From Carposina sasakii (lineage: Eukaryota; Arthropoda; Insecta; Lepidoptera; Carposinidae), in the NCBI GenBank assembly GCA_014607495.2, contig CP053148.1, positions 15,128,001-15,192,000 of the forward strand: 64,000 nt of DNA. Direction: 5' to 3'. The notes beneath the pieces are model-generated. The model saw only the letters and a list, made by a program, of their open reading frames with translations. It was not told where the DNA came from and did no database searches. This document shows, piece by piece, positions 22,501-30,345 of this stretch. The translations under genes and the position numbers were made by a program. Position 1 is the first letter of the stretch. Every line of letters begins with the position of its first letter.

Positions 22501-23731
22501 CTCTTGACATGATCATTTTAATTGATTAATTCCTAAGATTTGGTTAGAGAAATGCGGCCAGGTCTTCTCTTTCTAACTTTTATTTCTTCATTTTCTTCCT
22601 GCCCTACCTGCGTCGACGTAATATGTATTTCGTTTGTTTCGTGTGTTCCGGCGTAATAGTTAGTTCTTCAATTCATCCATATTGTCCGTCAACTCATTAC
22701 TAATCCCAGTACACGCATTGCCATTTACCAATTCTTATTTAGGGCTAGTCGAGAGCACCCTAAACAGGCGAGCATGTATGAAGAATTTAATGAATGTGGA
22801 TGAGGCGAAAGAGGTATGTTTGGAACGTACTAAATGGAGATCTGTAGTCTCAGCCTACCCCTATGGGATATAGGCGTAAGGTTATGTATGTAAGTAACTC
22901 TTATTTATAATGTCAAATTGTCGTGTTTATAGTTTGATGGCGTGCACGTAGTGAGCGGTTCTCTGGACACGTCGATCCGCGTTTGGGACGTGGAGTCGGG
23001 CCAGTTGAAGCACACGCTAACCGGACACCAGTCGCTAACGTCCGGTATGGAGCTACATTCCAACATCCTGGTGTCTGGCAACGCCGATAGCACGGTCAAA
23101 GTGTGGGACATTCACTACTGGCCATTGCCTGCATACTTTGTCTGGTAAGTTTATCTGTATTTATTTTGTCTTTATGTATTCGAGAAAGTTAAATAATGTG
23201 GGTACATAATTGTATTAAGTAAGATAGCATAATAGTTTGCCATCTTTGAAAATTTAACCAAATATTGATATGATGTCTAGAGATATTGAATTAAACAGTG
23301 ATAATCTGAAAACATCGACTCATATACCGCCAGCTCCTGATTTCTTAATAGAAACTTATTTACTTACTTATGCGCTTTCTGTTCACATCTTGTCTCTATG
23401 TTATTATATATATCATCAACAGTATACTATTATTTCATTTACAGGCCCCAACAAGCACCAGTCAGCCGTAACTTGCCTCCAATCTAGCAACCGCTTCGTG
23501 ATAACCTCTTCCGACGACGGTACCGTCAAACTGTGGGACGTGCGTACAGGAGAGTTCATTCGTAATTTAGTCGAGCTATCTTCGGGCGGCTCGGGGGGCG
23601 TGGTCTGGCGCATCCGGGCGTCGTCCACAAAACTCATCTGCGCCGTCGGGTCCAGAAATGGCACGGAAGAGACCAAGCTACTGGTGCTAGATTTTGACGT
23701 GCCAGGCGCTTGCCGGAAGTGCGAGGAATAG
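6772..23731 (+). CDS. Fbxw7: F-box/WD40 ubiquitin-ligase receptor Fbxw7 (archipelago), ten coding exons
   Basis: Coding exons: 6772-7569, 8116-8190, 9089-9133, 13208-13356, 13849-14064, 17849-18136, 18915-19096, 21018-21243, 22933-23144, 23445-23731. All have GT-AG borders. With the two frame errors allowed for, the product is about 825 residues: a long acidic N-terminus (1-306), a dimerisation segment (about 357-394), an F-box (about 396-441) and eight WD40 blades (about 489-820). The family binds Skp1 through the F-box and phosphodegrons (cyclin E, Myc, Notch) through the propeller. The three degron-binding arginines (human R465, R479, R505) are present at about residues 577, 591 and 617. 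Oddity: exon 17849-18136 is one base short and exon 22933-23144 one base long, so the assembled sequence does not encode the protein as it stands. Assembly error is likelier than decay, because the rest is highly conserved. Confidence 0.95.
7570..8115 (+). other. Fbxw7 intron, no repeats or genes seen
   Basis: A 546-base AT-rich intron between phase-0 exons, with GTAAGT donor and TTTATAG acceptor. It contains nothing I recognise. Confidence 0.7.
8116..8190 (+). CDS. Fbxw7: Fbxw7 coding exon 2 (25 codons)
   Basis: Phase 0 at both ends; encodes an acidic stretch ([16 protein letters not shown]) followed by YCTCLSSHE. Being symmetric it could be skipped without changing frame. Confidence 0.8.
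8214..8477. repeat. Palindromic MITE, TACAGGGTGTAAC family, copy 3
   Basis: Starts only 23 bases inside the intron after exon 2. Left end TACAGGATGTAAC, right end complementary and ending TCCTGTA, with arms over 100 bases. Confidence 0.85.
8488..8630 (+). repeat. SINE/LINE-tail repeat (CGCGTGGTGCCGG family), truncated copy
   Basis: Matches the 5' half of the family seen fully at 53005-53262: CGCGTGGTGCCGG, then CCCCATGTCTGCCCGTGGG, GGTTTCCGGGAGGTGGGC, and stops after CAAACTGCC. The usual GATGATG tail is missing. Confidence 0.8.
8632..8860. repeat. AATGCTGGGAAA inverted repeat with CGTACCCTTCGTTAAGGG end
   Basis: Copies of AATGCYGGGAAAC and its complement TTTCCCAGCATT alternate. The right end has CGTACCCTTCGTTAAGGGTG and GTCCTGTATA. 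The same right end occurs at 59590-59680 and 61320-61430. It looks like a non-autonomous DNA element. Confidence 0.65.
9089..9133 (+). CDS. Fbxw7: Fbxw7 coding exon 3 (15 codons)
   Basis: A 45-base exon, phase 0 at both ends, with TTTCACAG acceptor and GTATGT donor. It encodes [15 protein letters not shown], continuing the acidic region. A microexon of this size needs RNA support, but frame and splice sites agree on both sides. Confidence 0.65.
9518..9715. repeat. ACATGTCCTGACTGATT repeat with Helitron-like tail
   Basis: The segment from TAACATGTCCTGACTGATT to the CGAAATTCCCACG region matches 20155-20300 in the same orientation. It ends with GGACGAAGTCGCGAGCGGCCGC, the kind of hairpin tail found on lepidopteran Helitrons. 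Confidence 0.5.
10148..10985 (-). pseudogene. Mariner transposase relic (DD34D-type C-terminal half)
   Basis: Read on the minus strand, fragments in several frames spell mariner landmarks: [14 protein letters not shown] (about 10860-10920), [12 protein letters not shown] (about 10750-10790), and a block with [33 protein letters not shown] and GDYVEK ending near 10211. Order and spacing fit the C-terminal half of a mariner transposase with its three catalytic acidic positions. The reading is broken by frameshifts and stops. A probable terminal repeat, TACGAGGGCTGTTTGATAAG, begins at about 10148. It lies inside Fbxw7 intron 3, antisense to the gene, and is dead. Confidence 0.8.
10986..11700 (-). 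pseudogene. Second mariner-family relic (N-terminal half, rosa-like)
   Basis: The minus strand from 11700 reads [19 protein letters not shown], a helix-turn-helix start, then a GRPRSVRTP linker. Past a frameshift in an eight-A run (about 11397-11404) it continues with [22 protein letters not shown] (first catalytic aspartate) and [14 protein letters not shown], then a stop. The [15 protein letters not shown] signature differs from the neighbouring relic and recalls rosa-like (DD41D) mariners. The two relics abut at about 10930-10985, so this is either one element inserted in another or a rearranged pair. Confidence 0.75.
11701..13207. other. Rest of Fbxw7 intron 3, dispersed repeat fragments
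   Basis: About 11850-11990 resembles 30170-30260 (ATTTCGG, AATCTC, GTGCACAAGTGTGTGCA words). About 12850-12900 holds CCACTGCTGGACACAGGCTTCCCC, the complement of a common lepidopteran LINE/SINE tail. No exon seen. Confidence 0.45.
13208..13356 (+). CDS. Fbxw7: Fbxw7 coding exon 4
   Basis: Acceptor TGCGCAG, donor GTTAGC, 149 bases, ending in phase 2. Residues 307-355 include [10 protein letters not shown], which matches the PPELQQWM stretch of vertebrate Fbxw7 just before the dimerisation segment. Reading past the donor in frame loses the homology, and the split codon AA|G restores KFQSW. Confidence 0.9.
13660..13835 (+). repeat. SINE fragment (ACATTGAT...CCGTTGCTTAG family)
   Basis: A diverged 3' part of the tRNA-derived SINE at 21290-21545: AACATTGATGAATATC, CATGGATGTTTCTATA, TATCTATGTATGTATT, CTGTTGCTTAGCCCAC. 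The tRNA-like head is missing. Confidence 0.6.
13849..14064 (+). CDS. Fbxw7: Fbxw7 coding exon 5: dimerisation segment and F-box
   Basis: 216 bases, phase 2 at both ends. Residues 356-428: [12 protein letters not shown] and [17 protein letters not shown] correspond to the dimerisation helices. [18 protein letters not shown] and [12 protein letters not shown] are the F-box core that contacts Skp1. The sequence is nearly identical to other animals. Confidence 0.95.
14164..14402 (+). repeat. SINE/LINE-tail repeat (CGCGTGGTGCCGG family), near-complete copy
   Basis: Runs from GCCGCGTGGTGCCGGCAGAG through CCCGCTTGCCCAGCGTGGTG and GGCCTACGTCCAGCAGTGGA to a TGATGATGATGA tail. The 3' GAT repeat points to retrotransposition. 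Confidence 0.85.
14440..14860. repeat. Dispersed repeat carrying a 71-codon minus-strand frame
   Basis: The part around 14630-14660 (GATCTCCTTGATGATCCTGC, then CTTCTGGCTACCC) is the inverted partner of 18255-18295 and resembles 54755-54800. The minus-strand frame 14790-14575 has no family I recognise, and its presence in a repeat argues against a host gene. Confidence 0.5.
15120..15415. repeat. Core-and-array element copy 3, left arm and core start
   Basis: The arm has loosely repeated words (TGTCCTAA, GCTATAAT, ATCGGGTGC). It leads into GTTATATTGTATATTGTACG, TTAGACCGAATGG and TTTATAATAATATTGTTAG, which match the core start at 5747-5800. Foreign sequence interrupts the core from about 15415 to 16930. 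Confidence 0.55.
15480..15960. repeat. GC-rich block with dense TGCATGC and GCTTGC words
   Basis: Stands out from the AT-rich surroundings. TGCATGC, GCATGCTTGC and CTTGCTTGC recur many times on both strands, for example near 15650-15725, 15820 and 15925-15945. The minus-strand open frame across 15766-15485 has a composition typical of a GC-rich repeat rather than a protein. It probably derives from a repeat inserted in the core-and-array element. Confidence 0.5.
16183..16465. repeat. Palindromic MITE (AAAGGAGGATGGGCAAAA ends)
   Basis: Arms of about 80 bases: AAAGGAGGATGGGCAAAATA on the left and TTTTTGCCCATTATCCTTT on the right. Internal arms share TTTTTGTGACTATGAATT and its complement. No coding capacity. 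Confidence 0.75.
16930..17090. repeat. Core-and-array element copy 3, core end and right arm
   Basis: AATATTATAGATTGTGATAT matches the core end at 5946-5965. The arm then carries TTAGGACAT, GATATTATAGG and ATTCGGCACAC, the complements of words in the left arm at 15120-15350. Confidence 0.5.
17338..17600 (+). repeat. SINE-like repeat ending in GGGATAAAGGCGTGAT, copy 1
   Basis: From CTATGCTGCTCTGGGAGTG through GTACAAGTCAGTAGAGGGAC to TAAGGGATAAAGGCGTGATT and TATGTATGTA. An inverted copy lies at 26460-26708 and a tail fragment near 22850-22890. The GTAT-rich tail suggests retrotransposition. Confidence 0.8.
17849..18136 (+). CDS. Fbxw7: Fbxw7 coding exon 6, with a one-base deletion
   Basis: Acceptor TTTTCCAG, donor GTATTT. 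The first 15 codons read [15 protein letters not shown] in the frame set by exon 5 and end at AGA (17892-17894). The continuation in that frame hits TGA within six codons. From GGC at 17897 the next frame reads GIKSLKKM, then [12 protein letters not shown], and [12 protein letters not shown] of the first WD40 blade. The exon is 288 bases where 289 are needed. The lost base lies at about 17895-17898, next to a GG pair. No alternative splice site restores both halves. Confidence 0.92.
18228..18770. repeat. Dispersed repeat interrupted by a hAT MITE
   Basis: Left part 18228-18349 (GGGAAGCCAGAACTGAAG, AAGGAGATCTTATAG) and right part 18656-18770 (GTCACTAGAATACATCAGCTGCATG) belong to the family seen at 14440-14660, 53285-53440 and 54755-54900. 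The element at 18350-18655 splits it. Confidence 0.55.
18350..18655. mobile_element. Non-autonomous hAT element with perfect 8-bp target duplication
   Basis: The terminal inverted repeats are CAGGGTTCGAAGTGATAA on the left and TTTCGAACCCTG on the right. The flanks are identical 8-base duplications, GCCCCTGA at 18342-18349 and 18656-18663, as expected for hAT. Interior is AT-rich with repeated GATAATTATC words and no frame for a transposase. Confidence 0.85.
18775..18850. repeat. Common lepidopteran retroelement tail fragment
   Basis: GGTGTCCCACTGCTGGGCAA followed by AGGCTTCCCC, then CGTCCGACC. This recurrent tail is also seen, diverged and in the same orientation, at about 12850-12900. Confidence 0.5.
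18915..19096 (+). CDS. Fbxw7: Fbxw7 coding exon 7: WD40 blades 2-3
   Basis: 182 bases, phase 0 to phase 2. [11 protein letters not shown] and [12 protein letters not shown] form blade 2, and [11 protein letters not shown] starts blade 3. The arginine in TVRC (about residue 577) corresponds to human R465, a phosphodegron contact. Confidence 0.95.
19169..19268. repeat. Tandem repeat, 33-bp unit, three copies
   Basis: AGCAATGTAAAATAGTCTGT followed by GGTTCATTT starts at 19170, 19203 and 19236 with few changes. It begins about 70 bases after the exon 7 donor. Confidence 0.85.
19269..20154. other. Fbxw7 intron 7, no gene seen
   Basis: AT-rich intronic sequence with no exon signal; open frames here lack splice or homology support. 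Confidence 0.5.
20155..20300. repeat. ACATGTCCTGACTGATT repeat, second copy
   Basis: Diverged partner of 9518-9660: GACATGTCCTGACTGATTTA, GTAGCTTCCTTTTGT, CCGAAATTCCCACGGGAAC. Confidence 0.6.
20477..20670. repeat. Common arthropod non-autonomous repeat (CTAGCGAACCGCCCCGGCTT)
   Basis: Starts ACTAGCGAACCGCCCCGGCT and TCGCACGGGT, then CGTGAATCAC, AAACCGCATCAAAATCCGTT, GATTTAAGCATACATAGGGA, and ends TTTATAATATGTAGTGATTA. I recognise the pattern from insect genomes but cannot assign a class with certainty. Confidence 0.6.
21018..21243 (+). CDS. Fbxw7: Fbxw7 coding exon 8: WD40 blades 3-5
   Basis: 226 bases, phase 2 to phase 0. [11 protein letters not shown] carries the human R479 equivalent (about residue 591). 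[14 protein letters not shown] carries the R505 equivalent (about residue 617). [17 protein letters not shown] and [10 protein letters not shown] follow. All three degron arginines are therefore intact. Confidence 0.95.
21290..21545 (+). repeat. tRNA-derived SINE with intact head
   Basis: The head has an A-box-like TGGTTTAGTAGG and a B box GGTTCGAATCCC (about 21361-21372). The body has AACATTGATATGATGAGCAA, ACCGTTGCTTAGTACCCACG and CTTAGTGTGGGACTAGGT. Related pieces: 13660-13835, 36810-36895, 53985-54160. Confidence 0.8.
21546..22336. other. Fbxw7 intron 8, no gene seen
   Basis: AT-rich, no exon or clear repeat recognised. Confidence 0.5.
22337..22480. repeat. MITE with GTCGATTCTGACCGTCACAC ends
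   Basis: Left end GTCGATTCTGACCGTCACAC plus TTAAACGTAAA; right end TTTAGGTTTAAGTGTGACTG plus TCAGAATCGAC. The interior has TCAGGTCTATCCCTCTCCGT and TTCTTAACATA. The same ends and interior occur at the right end of the large element 44817-49413, so this is a small relative. Confidence 0.8.
22481..22932. other. Rest of Fbxw7 intron 8
   Basis: AT-rich with a SINE tail fragment at about 22850-22890 (CCTATGGGATATAGGCGTAA). No exon before the acceptor GTTTATAG at 22932. Confidence 0.5.
22933..23144 (+). CDS. Fbxw7: Fbxw7 coding exon 9: WD40 blades 5-7, with a one-base insertion
   Basis: Begins [19 protein letters not shown] and continues to [13 protein letters not shown] in the expected frame. 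After ATTCAC (ending 23115) that frame loses homology. Shifting by one base from 23117 gives [10 protein letters not shown], the family's TGQCLQTLQG, and joins in phase 1 to GPNKHQ of the next exon. The exon is 212 bases where 211 are needed. The extra base lies at about 23113-23117 (ATTCACTACTGG). Confidence 0.92.
23445..23731 (+). CDS. Fbxw7: Fbxw7 last coding exon: WD40 blades 7-8 and C-terminus
   Basis: Acceptor ATTTACAG. Reads [65 protein letters not shown], the closing strand of the propeller. The tail [10 protein letters not shown] is longer than the vertebrate VDMK end and includes two cysteines. Stop TAG at 23729-23731. Confidence 0.95.
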
Positions 23732-25129
23732 CAACGACTAAATCGGCGTCTAGTGCGCCGGTACGTCAACCTGTACGCGCCTTGGAATTGCTAGATTAGC
23801 GGGCTCTGTGTGTGTTCTTGAATTTTGAATATGCTTATAATTTTATAATTTACGTTGATTTTTCTGATTCATAAATTGTCTCTAATTTAAACTTTATATA
23901 ATTCCTAATGATCGTCGAACTGACTGGATAATATTATGTGTCATCGGCTGTATAATTTCTTCGGAATTCCGATCGAAATAACGGAATGTTAGCACAAACT
24001 CGCTAGTGTGGAGTCTAAGGTAGTTTGGTTAAGTTACAGTAATGTTTAAAGTTGGTCTATATTCAATAGCAGGTATGATAGGAAGACGTTAAAGTGAAGT
24101 GCAACACGTACAGTGGACTATACGCATGACCCACCGGACTCTTTTAATTCTCTATTCTGGTATATAGCAGATGCAATGTGACAGGTCTAAAGTTATTGGG
24201 CAATTTGATTTCTCCCTTTACGAGCCGCTTGTTCTTGTTGTATTTGTTTCTTGTAGTAGCGAAGTAATACTGATTATTGTCAAGATGTCCATTGTATCAA
24301 GTACCTATGAGTAGATATTAACAGACATGTACCCTGTAGATTCTTGTATCAACAACTAAATAGACTATTTGTTCGTTGTCTTCGTTTATTTATTTGTAAA
24401 AAAAAAAAATCTTGTGACATAATTGTTCTTATTATTTAATGTTTATGACTTGTATGTTATCTCTACAATTTGATCTGTTTAAAATGGTATACATATTATT
24501 ATTTAGTTGTTGATATTGGAATTGGCTCTGTTATTTTACTTCTTTATATCAATCAATACTGTCTAAATATATCATCCAGTGGGATGAATAGTTTAATTAT
24601 AATTTTGGTTTGTTTAAGTTGTGTTTCTTTTTTGTTTGTGACATATTAAATTGTTTTAGATAAACCGATTGAACTGTTACGTATATAGCTATAACTACGT
24701 TGTGTTTTATTTTCTGGTGTATTTTTCAGAATTTACTCTCAAATGAAGTTTCCTTTGACAAAATTATAATTTGTAAAAATTAAATGGACATAATTATGGC
24801 GGCAACCATTATTGCAAAGGCCAAATTTCCCAATATAGTCGTATGCTTTGTAATCCCAAAGATTTTACGACATTAAATTGGTTCGTAGTTTTTATTTTTT
24901 AGTTTTAATTAAGTTGTATTTTTATGTGTCTCAATAATTGTTTTTTTTTTGTTTCTGTATGGTGACGTCATTTATTTAATATCTAGTAATTTTTTCTTCT
25001 TATTTGCTTTCGGCTTAGTTTTGTTCTGATATAACGATATTTGTGATAAGGTAGGGCTTCCCTAGGATGTCTGTTTCCTTACATTTATACACGTTTAGAA
25101 TGATTTTTGATTAGATTCTCCCTAAATTA
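23732..25129 (+). other. Fbxw7 3' untranslated region and downstream flank
   Basis: AT-rich with no coding frame. No AATAAA is seen; ATTAAA variants at about 24650, 24777 and 24882 are possible polyadenylation signals. The true transcript end cannot be set from sequence alone. Confidence 0.4.
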
Positions 25130-25351
25130 TACAGGGTGTAACAAGGGTATGTTAGCGAAAAGCCCACGAAATTTCAGATTCAAAATCACATGTTTATTTT
25201 TCCAAACAGTTTGGAGAATTCCTACACAACTCAGGAATGTTTGTACAATCTTGAAAAATAAACATGTGATTTTCGGTCTTAAATTGGATTCTCTATAGTG
25301 AGCTATTTACATAGATTTTCGCTTAACATACCCTTTCTGTTACATCCTGTA
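25130..25351. repeat. Palindromic MITE, TACAGGGTGTAAC family, copy 4
   Basis: Left TACAGGGTGTAACAAGGGTA (slightly deleted), right ending TACATCCTGTA; interior with AAATCACATGTTTATTTTTC and its complement. Confidence 0.85.
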
Positions 25352-26459
25352 TAATGTAAATGATTAAAAATACACTTCATATTAGTATATGGGCGCTTGT
25401 GTAGGTAAATAATCCTCGGGATGTTATCTAAATTCTAGAACATGCACGTGCCTCTGTAAGTAGTGCCTGTTTTATTGATATGTTTCGGCAATCAAGTTCG
25501 GCAAACATGCTTCATGCACTACATCTTTATTGTAGCCAATATAAAAATACGATATGACGTCATCATACACGCTCGGGATATTCGTACTTGTCTGTATTAT
25601 TAGAAATGGCTATTGTATTCAGTTATACTATACACAGACAACATCGTTATCCCTTTATAATAATCATTTACTTCTTTTCCACATAATTATTATTTATAAT
25701 GATTTACCTGCTCCAAATAAACTTAAAAATAGTTTTATAACAGCGTAAGTAATTAAAGGCCAGCAATTAAAAATTAACTTATTGAAGAAGAAATAGTAGT
25801 CAGTTAAGATAGAAAAAAATATACCTATGTCTTAATAAAATGATCACCCGAGACTCTGTATATTATCTAATTAACAATATAATCCATTTATAAGGTGGCT
25901 GTAGTTGGTAATAAACCAATAAGTAAATAAATAATGTGTTATAATATAATACCTTATTAGCCGATACTGTACGGTATTTGTAAGCTAAATAGCCTTCTCC
26001 GTGACGCAGTTCATGGATAATTTGTTTTTGGTTTACGAGAACCAGCTTAGGTTACTAAAATCAGTTGTACTGTGGTCGTTTAGACGGATATTTTTTGTAT
26101 AACAGAACTGGCGAATACGTTAGAAATATTATACAATACTCTAGTGGATAAGGTGTCGACGATTTCAGTATCGTTATATTATCTTGTATATATATTATTG
26201 TAGAAGGCGCCATCTTGGTTTGGAAGCGCGAGGTGGACTCGCGATTAAAAAAATCAACATCAGTAATATAAGATTGGTGATCGATGATCCAAACTGACTC
26301 ATAACGCACGGTAAATGTTAATACATATCAGGAGTGCGGTTTATGTTATTAATTTTTATAGTGCATCTCTATGGGTAGATTGATTTTACTATTTCTTTTG
26401 TGTAAAATTTTCGAAAAAATTAATACAGGCCCTTTGTTTTAATATAAAGTTACATACTA
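25352..26459. other. Intergenic, nothing recognised
   Basis: AT-rich with no supported gene or repeat. Confidence 0.5.
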
Positions 26460-26708
26460 TATCACGCCTTTATCCCTTACGGGGTAGGCAGAGCACGAAT
26501 GGCCGATAGAACCACATGGTGCCACTTCTGACCAATTTTGAGGGTATATTTGAGATGTACAAGTTCGGTTAGTAGTGACAGGTGGTCAGCCCATCGCCTA
26601 CAAAACACCAAGACCCTCTTGTCCCTCTACTGACTTGTACAGTATGCCCGCGGAGAGAAACAGCTGTAGTATTATACGTTTTTTTTCACTCCCAGAGCAG
26701 CATAGAAG
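26460..26708 (-). repeat. SINE-like repeat ending in GGGATAAAGGCGTGAT, copy 2 (inverted)
   Basis: Begins ATCACGCCTTTATCCCTTAC and ends CACTCCCAGAGCAGCATAG; it is the reverse complement of 17338-17600 at high identity. Confidence 0.85.
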
Positions 26709-28429
26709 TTAATATAAAGTTATCCGTAATAATTTAAATTTTAATATATAAAATAACTATCACGAAACACCTCGCGTTTTATGCCGATAGTATCCATAAA
26801 GGTACGAAACGACGGCATATATATTTTACATACAATTTGTCTGAGAAGGTAAATAAAGCGAGTACTATAATTTCGCAAACAATAAAAATGTTAACATAAA
26901 ACAGATAATAAATCAATCGTTTCTCAATCTATGCTTAGATTAGTAGAATGATCTTTGTCTTGTGTCAGGCTATAAAGTTCCAAGATGGCGTCTCATTTTC
27001 TATGGCACTCATGAAATAGGTATCTCCCTTCATGGCTGATTCAATACTAAAGCCGACGAAGTTTGGCGCGCAACTACTTCTAAATAACTACAGAAAAATA
27101 TGTTTTTTTAGCTCTACAAGGTATTTTTAAGAAGTTTTTTCTTTTATTATTTGATTGTTTAATTAATCAATATGCCGTTTGAATGTGGCTATTTAATTTT
27201 TAAAATAACTGAAATTATTTTTTGTGATTAACTCTTGCCCTATTCGTACGATTTACTTATTAATATTTGGAAAGGTTTGTGTTGCGCGCCAAAATTCGAT
27301 ATCTTTTGAGTATAATAAATAATTAAACGAAGACTGAAGCATAGGTATAGTGTAATATAAAGTATTGACATTTATTTAACTAGCTCATGTACCACCATCG
27401 CACTCAGCTGTACGTCTTTGTTGATTGGTTTCATGTATAAGTTATCTGCGCTCTGTTTATTCTTCTCTATGTAACTGTGCGTCCTTTGGTTGATCTACGT
27501 TGTCGGTCGGGTTATTTGATCTACCTTTAGTTTGTGAAAGATACAATTCGTTAATTTTGTTAGAAACATAGGATCGATGCCACACATCTCTCTATTATCT
27601 TAATTTAAGAAAGTTTTTATCGACGCAACGTAGTATCATTCTAAAGGAGGTTATGGTTGTGTTTAAGTATTTGGAATAAAGCAATCTGAATCATAAATCA
27701 AAAGTTGGTTTTGAAATGTATTTTATTTGTAAGACTATGCTCATTACAAATAAACAGTAATGTATGGATCAGGTCAAGTCTTTTGTTTATATTTTTCTTT
27801 GATATTAGAACACTCGCTTTACTTGGAAGTATTTCAATATATAAATAATAAATCACCCGTTTATTATTTATACACATTGAGTTAAGTTATGTAACTTAGA
27901 TTTAGTTTGTATCTATACATTAGTGTCTTGTGTCAAATTGTTTCTGGTACGGAAGAAATGAGAGAAAATAACTTCACTGATGACTATCTTATTTTTTACT
28001 ATAAGATAATCCAAAGATTTTTTAATGTATGACATTTTCCTAAATGATTTAATATGAAAGTGTAGCAAATTTGTATTTCCCTCATTTGTAATGAAATTCT
28101 AGATCTGTGCATTAGACCTCACCGTTTGTAGTTGTCTCTTACGTGAGGGGGACCTACTGTCGCACACTATAATCGAACTGTTTTTCTATTCTAACGTACT
28201 AAAGGATTTTTCTAACTCATTGCTGTAGAGTTGACATAAGCAACAATGTGTATTTGGGACTTTTAGTTATAGACTCTGGTGAGGGTGGGTGTTACGGTGC
28301 TAAGAGACCTCGCGACGCAGTTATCACAACAACACTACATTCTATTCGTGAAACTGTCAGTTTGACATGATCCAACAAAATCACGTCGTAATATACAGAT
28401 AACCATCAGAAAAGTGTAGTATTAAGGTA
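26709..28429. other. Intergenic, nothing recognised
   Basis: AT-rich; no coding frame with homology or splice support. Confidence 0.5.
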
Positions 28430-28745
28430 AGCGTCCACATGTCGGTATCGTAATAATCGCAACGGACGCATCGCACGCAACGGATCGTTGTATTCTTTGT
28501 ATAGAAACGCATATAAGTACGTCCACCTGTCCGCATCGTACATCGGCAATGCCGACACCGTTTGCGAATCGTGCCGATGACGTCATACGGAATGTTGATC
28601 GACCAGTGAACTGGCATCGTTAATCCGTATGGTACTCACCGTCGGTAATCCGTATGTTGCCTATACAGTGAACGCTATGAAACATTAATGCGTTTGATGC
28701 GATCCGTCCGCAGCGTCCGATGCCGACCCATGGTATCTTTAGTAT
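28430..28745. repeat. MITE with GTAAGCGTCCACATGTCGG end, possibly piggyBac-like
   Basis: The left end, TTAAGGTAAGCGTCCACATG, starts at a TTAA. The interior is rich in CGGACGCATCG and GCAACGGATCG words, with their complements toward the right end (GATCCGTCCGCAGCGTCCGA, then TGCCGACCCATGG). The TTAA and inverted content suggest piggyBac affinity, but the right terminus is degenerate. Confidence 0.45.
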
Positions 28746-30159
28746 GCACCTTTAGTATCACTATTCTATATAGTTTTTAAGAAAAGAACTCCGAGTCACT
28801 ACGAAGAGGGTAATATACTAAGAGGGTTTATATTCCTTTTTAATTGTGCAGAATAATAGGGCTGTCCAACGTCTGATCGCGAACCAAGGCGATTATGTAA
28901 TAACTTTGATATAGCTATACAATGTAGTCGGCTTTTCACTATGGGATGTAATGTATTTAATTAAATAGAAATCCAGTGTACCTTGGTACCGAGGTATCGA
29001 GTAGCGCTGCTGCCTATACGAGCTCTTGAACCGCAGATTTGTTAAATTAGCTAGTGTTTACTTTTTCGACTCGTGACTAAAGATCTTCTTATCCTCTGAT
29101 ATACTTCTTATCTATTTGTCTCTTAATCTGGTTTATTTAAATACTGCTGGGTTCGTCAACGCTTGTTTGGGGACTATAACGTGGTAACTCATTGTATTGT
29201 CTCATGAAGTAATGATCATAATGCGTAGCCTTCGCGTCCAGTCCTTATGTAGTTCTAATGCTGGCTATCTTTTTTGACTATAACGTTTACATTATTAAAA
29301 TTTTATAACTTAATGCTACGTAACATTCTCTCCCAGTTATGTGTGTATGCATGTGTGTCGTCAATTTTTTTCATCCAATTCTCTTCGAAAGTTTCAATGA
29401 GCGATCCTCACTATGAACTGTCATAATGATAGCCGATACGGGGATAATCTGCCCCCTGCCTGAATATGAAAATTTAGAATACGCACTCTCAGTTTTTGCT
29501 ATTGCATTGCTTCAGTAGCAAATTAGGTAATAGCACTGCCAGTCATTTCTGATAGGTTAAAAAATATTAGCGATTATTATACGGTGGTTACTCAGGTTCA
29601 TATGGCAAATATTAATAATAGATAAAGTTTATTCGTAAGAAAACCTATCTATATGTATAATATCTGAGGCACAAAAGCGTGATTTCTTATATTATTACCT
29701 ACATAATATTAGCAATAAGCTTGACGACACCAATATATTCTTGAAGTAAAACTTATACATAAATATAGTTCTACGGCCATACTATATTATATTACCTAGA
29801 AGCTGGCGATGTTATTACAAAAATGCGTCTAAAGTTACACACTGTTTAAAAATGACATTTAACTGGAAAATATCTGTCAAATTTAGGCAATGTTTAAACT
29901 AAAACGGCTGCTTATACTAGAGGGTTCCAAAATACCTCTGTTCATTATCTCGCTTATTGCTCTATGAAGTGAAAGAGATGTTAGGGCCTTCATTTATAGG
30001 TAGGCGACCGTTACAGGCATCCAGTGCTAATGTTGTGGAGTGTTCACACGTGATCAGTAACTTTGAGTTCGGATGAAAGGTAGCAGATTGGGGAGTCGTA
30101 AGTGTTTTCACCTCTTTATACTTTTATAGAAAGCGGTGATAGCTTAGTGTGCCTTCCAA
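28746..30159. other. Intergenic, nothing recognised
   Basis: AT-rich; no gene seen. Confidence 0.5.
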
Positions 30160-30345
30160 GCGGGGGGCGTAAGGCGGGCCTGTGCATACACTTGTGCAAT
30201 AAACTAGTATCTCCTGTGTACCCTGGCTAATCTCCGTAGAGATTGGCCCCTTGGACCGAAATACGATCGGAGAAACGGACTATTACCCGTGATCCCCCTA
30301 ACATGTCCCCCTGGTGGGACCACGGGTAATTTTTTTCCCCGTAGT
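30160..30345. repeat. SINE-like repeat with a strong hairpin
   Basis: Contains GGCTAATCTCCGTAGAGATT and GACCGAAATACG, partly shared with about 11850-11990. At 30285-30332 ATTACCCGTGATCCC is followed by GGGACCACGGGTAAT, a 15-base inverted repeat with one mismatch. Confidence 0.5.
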
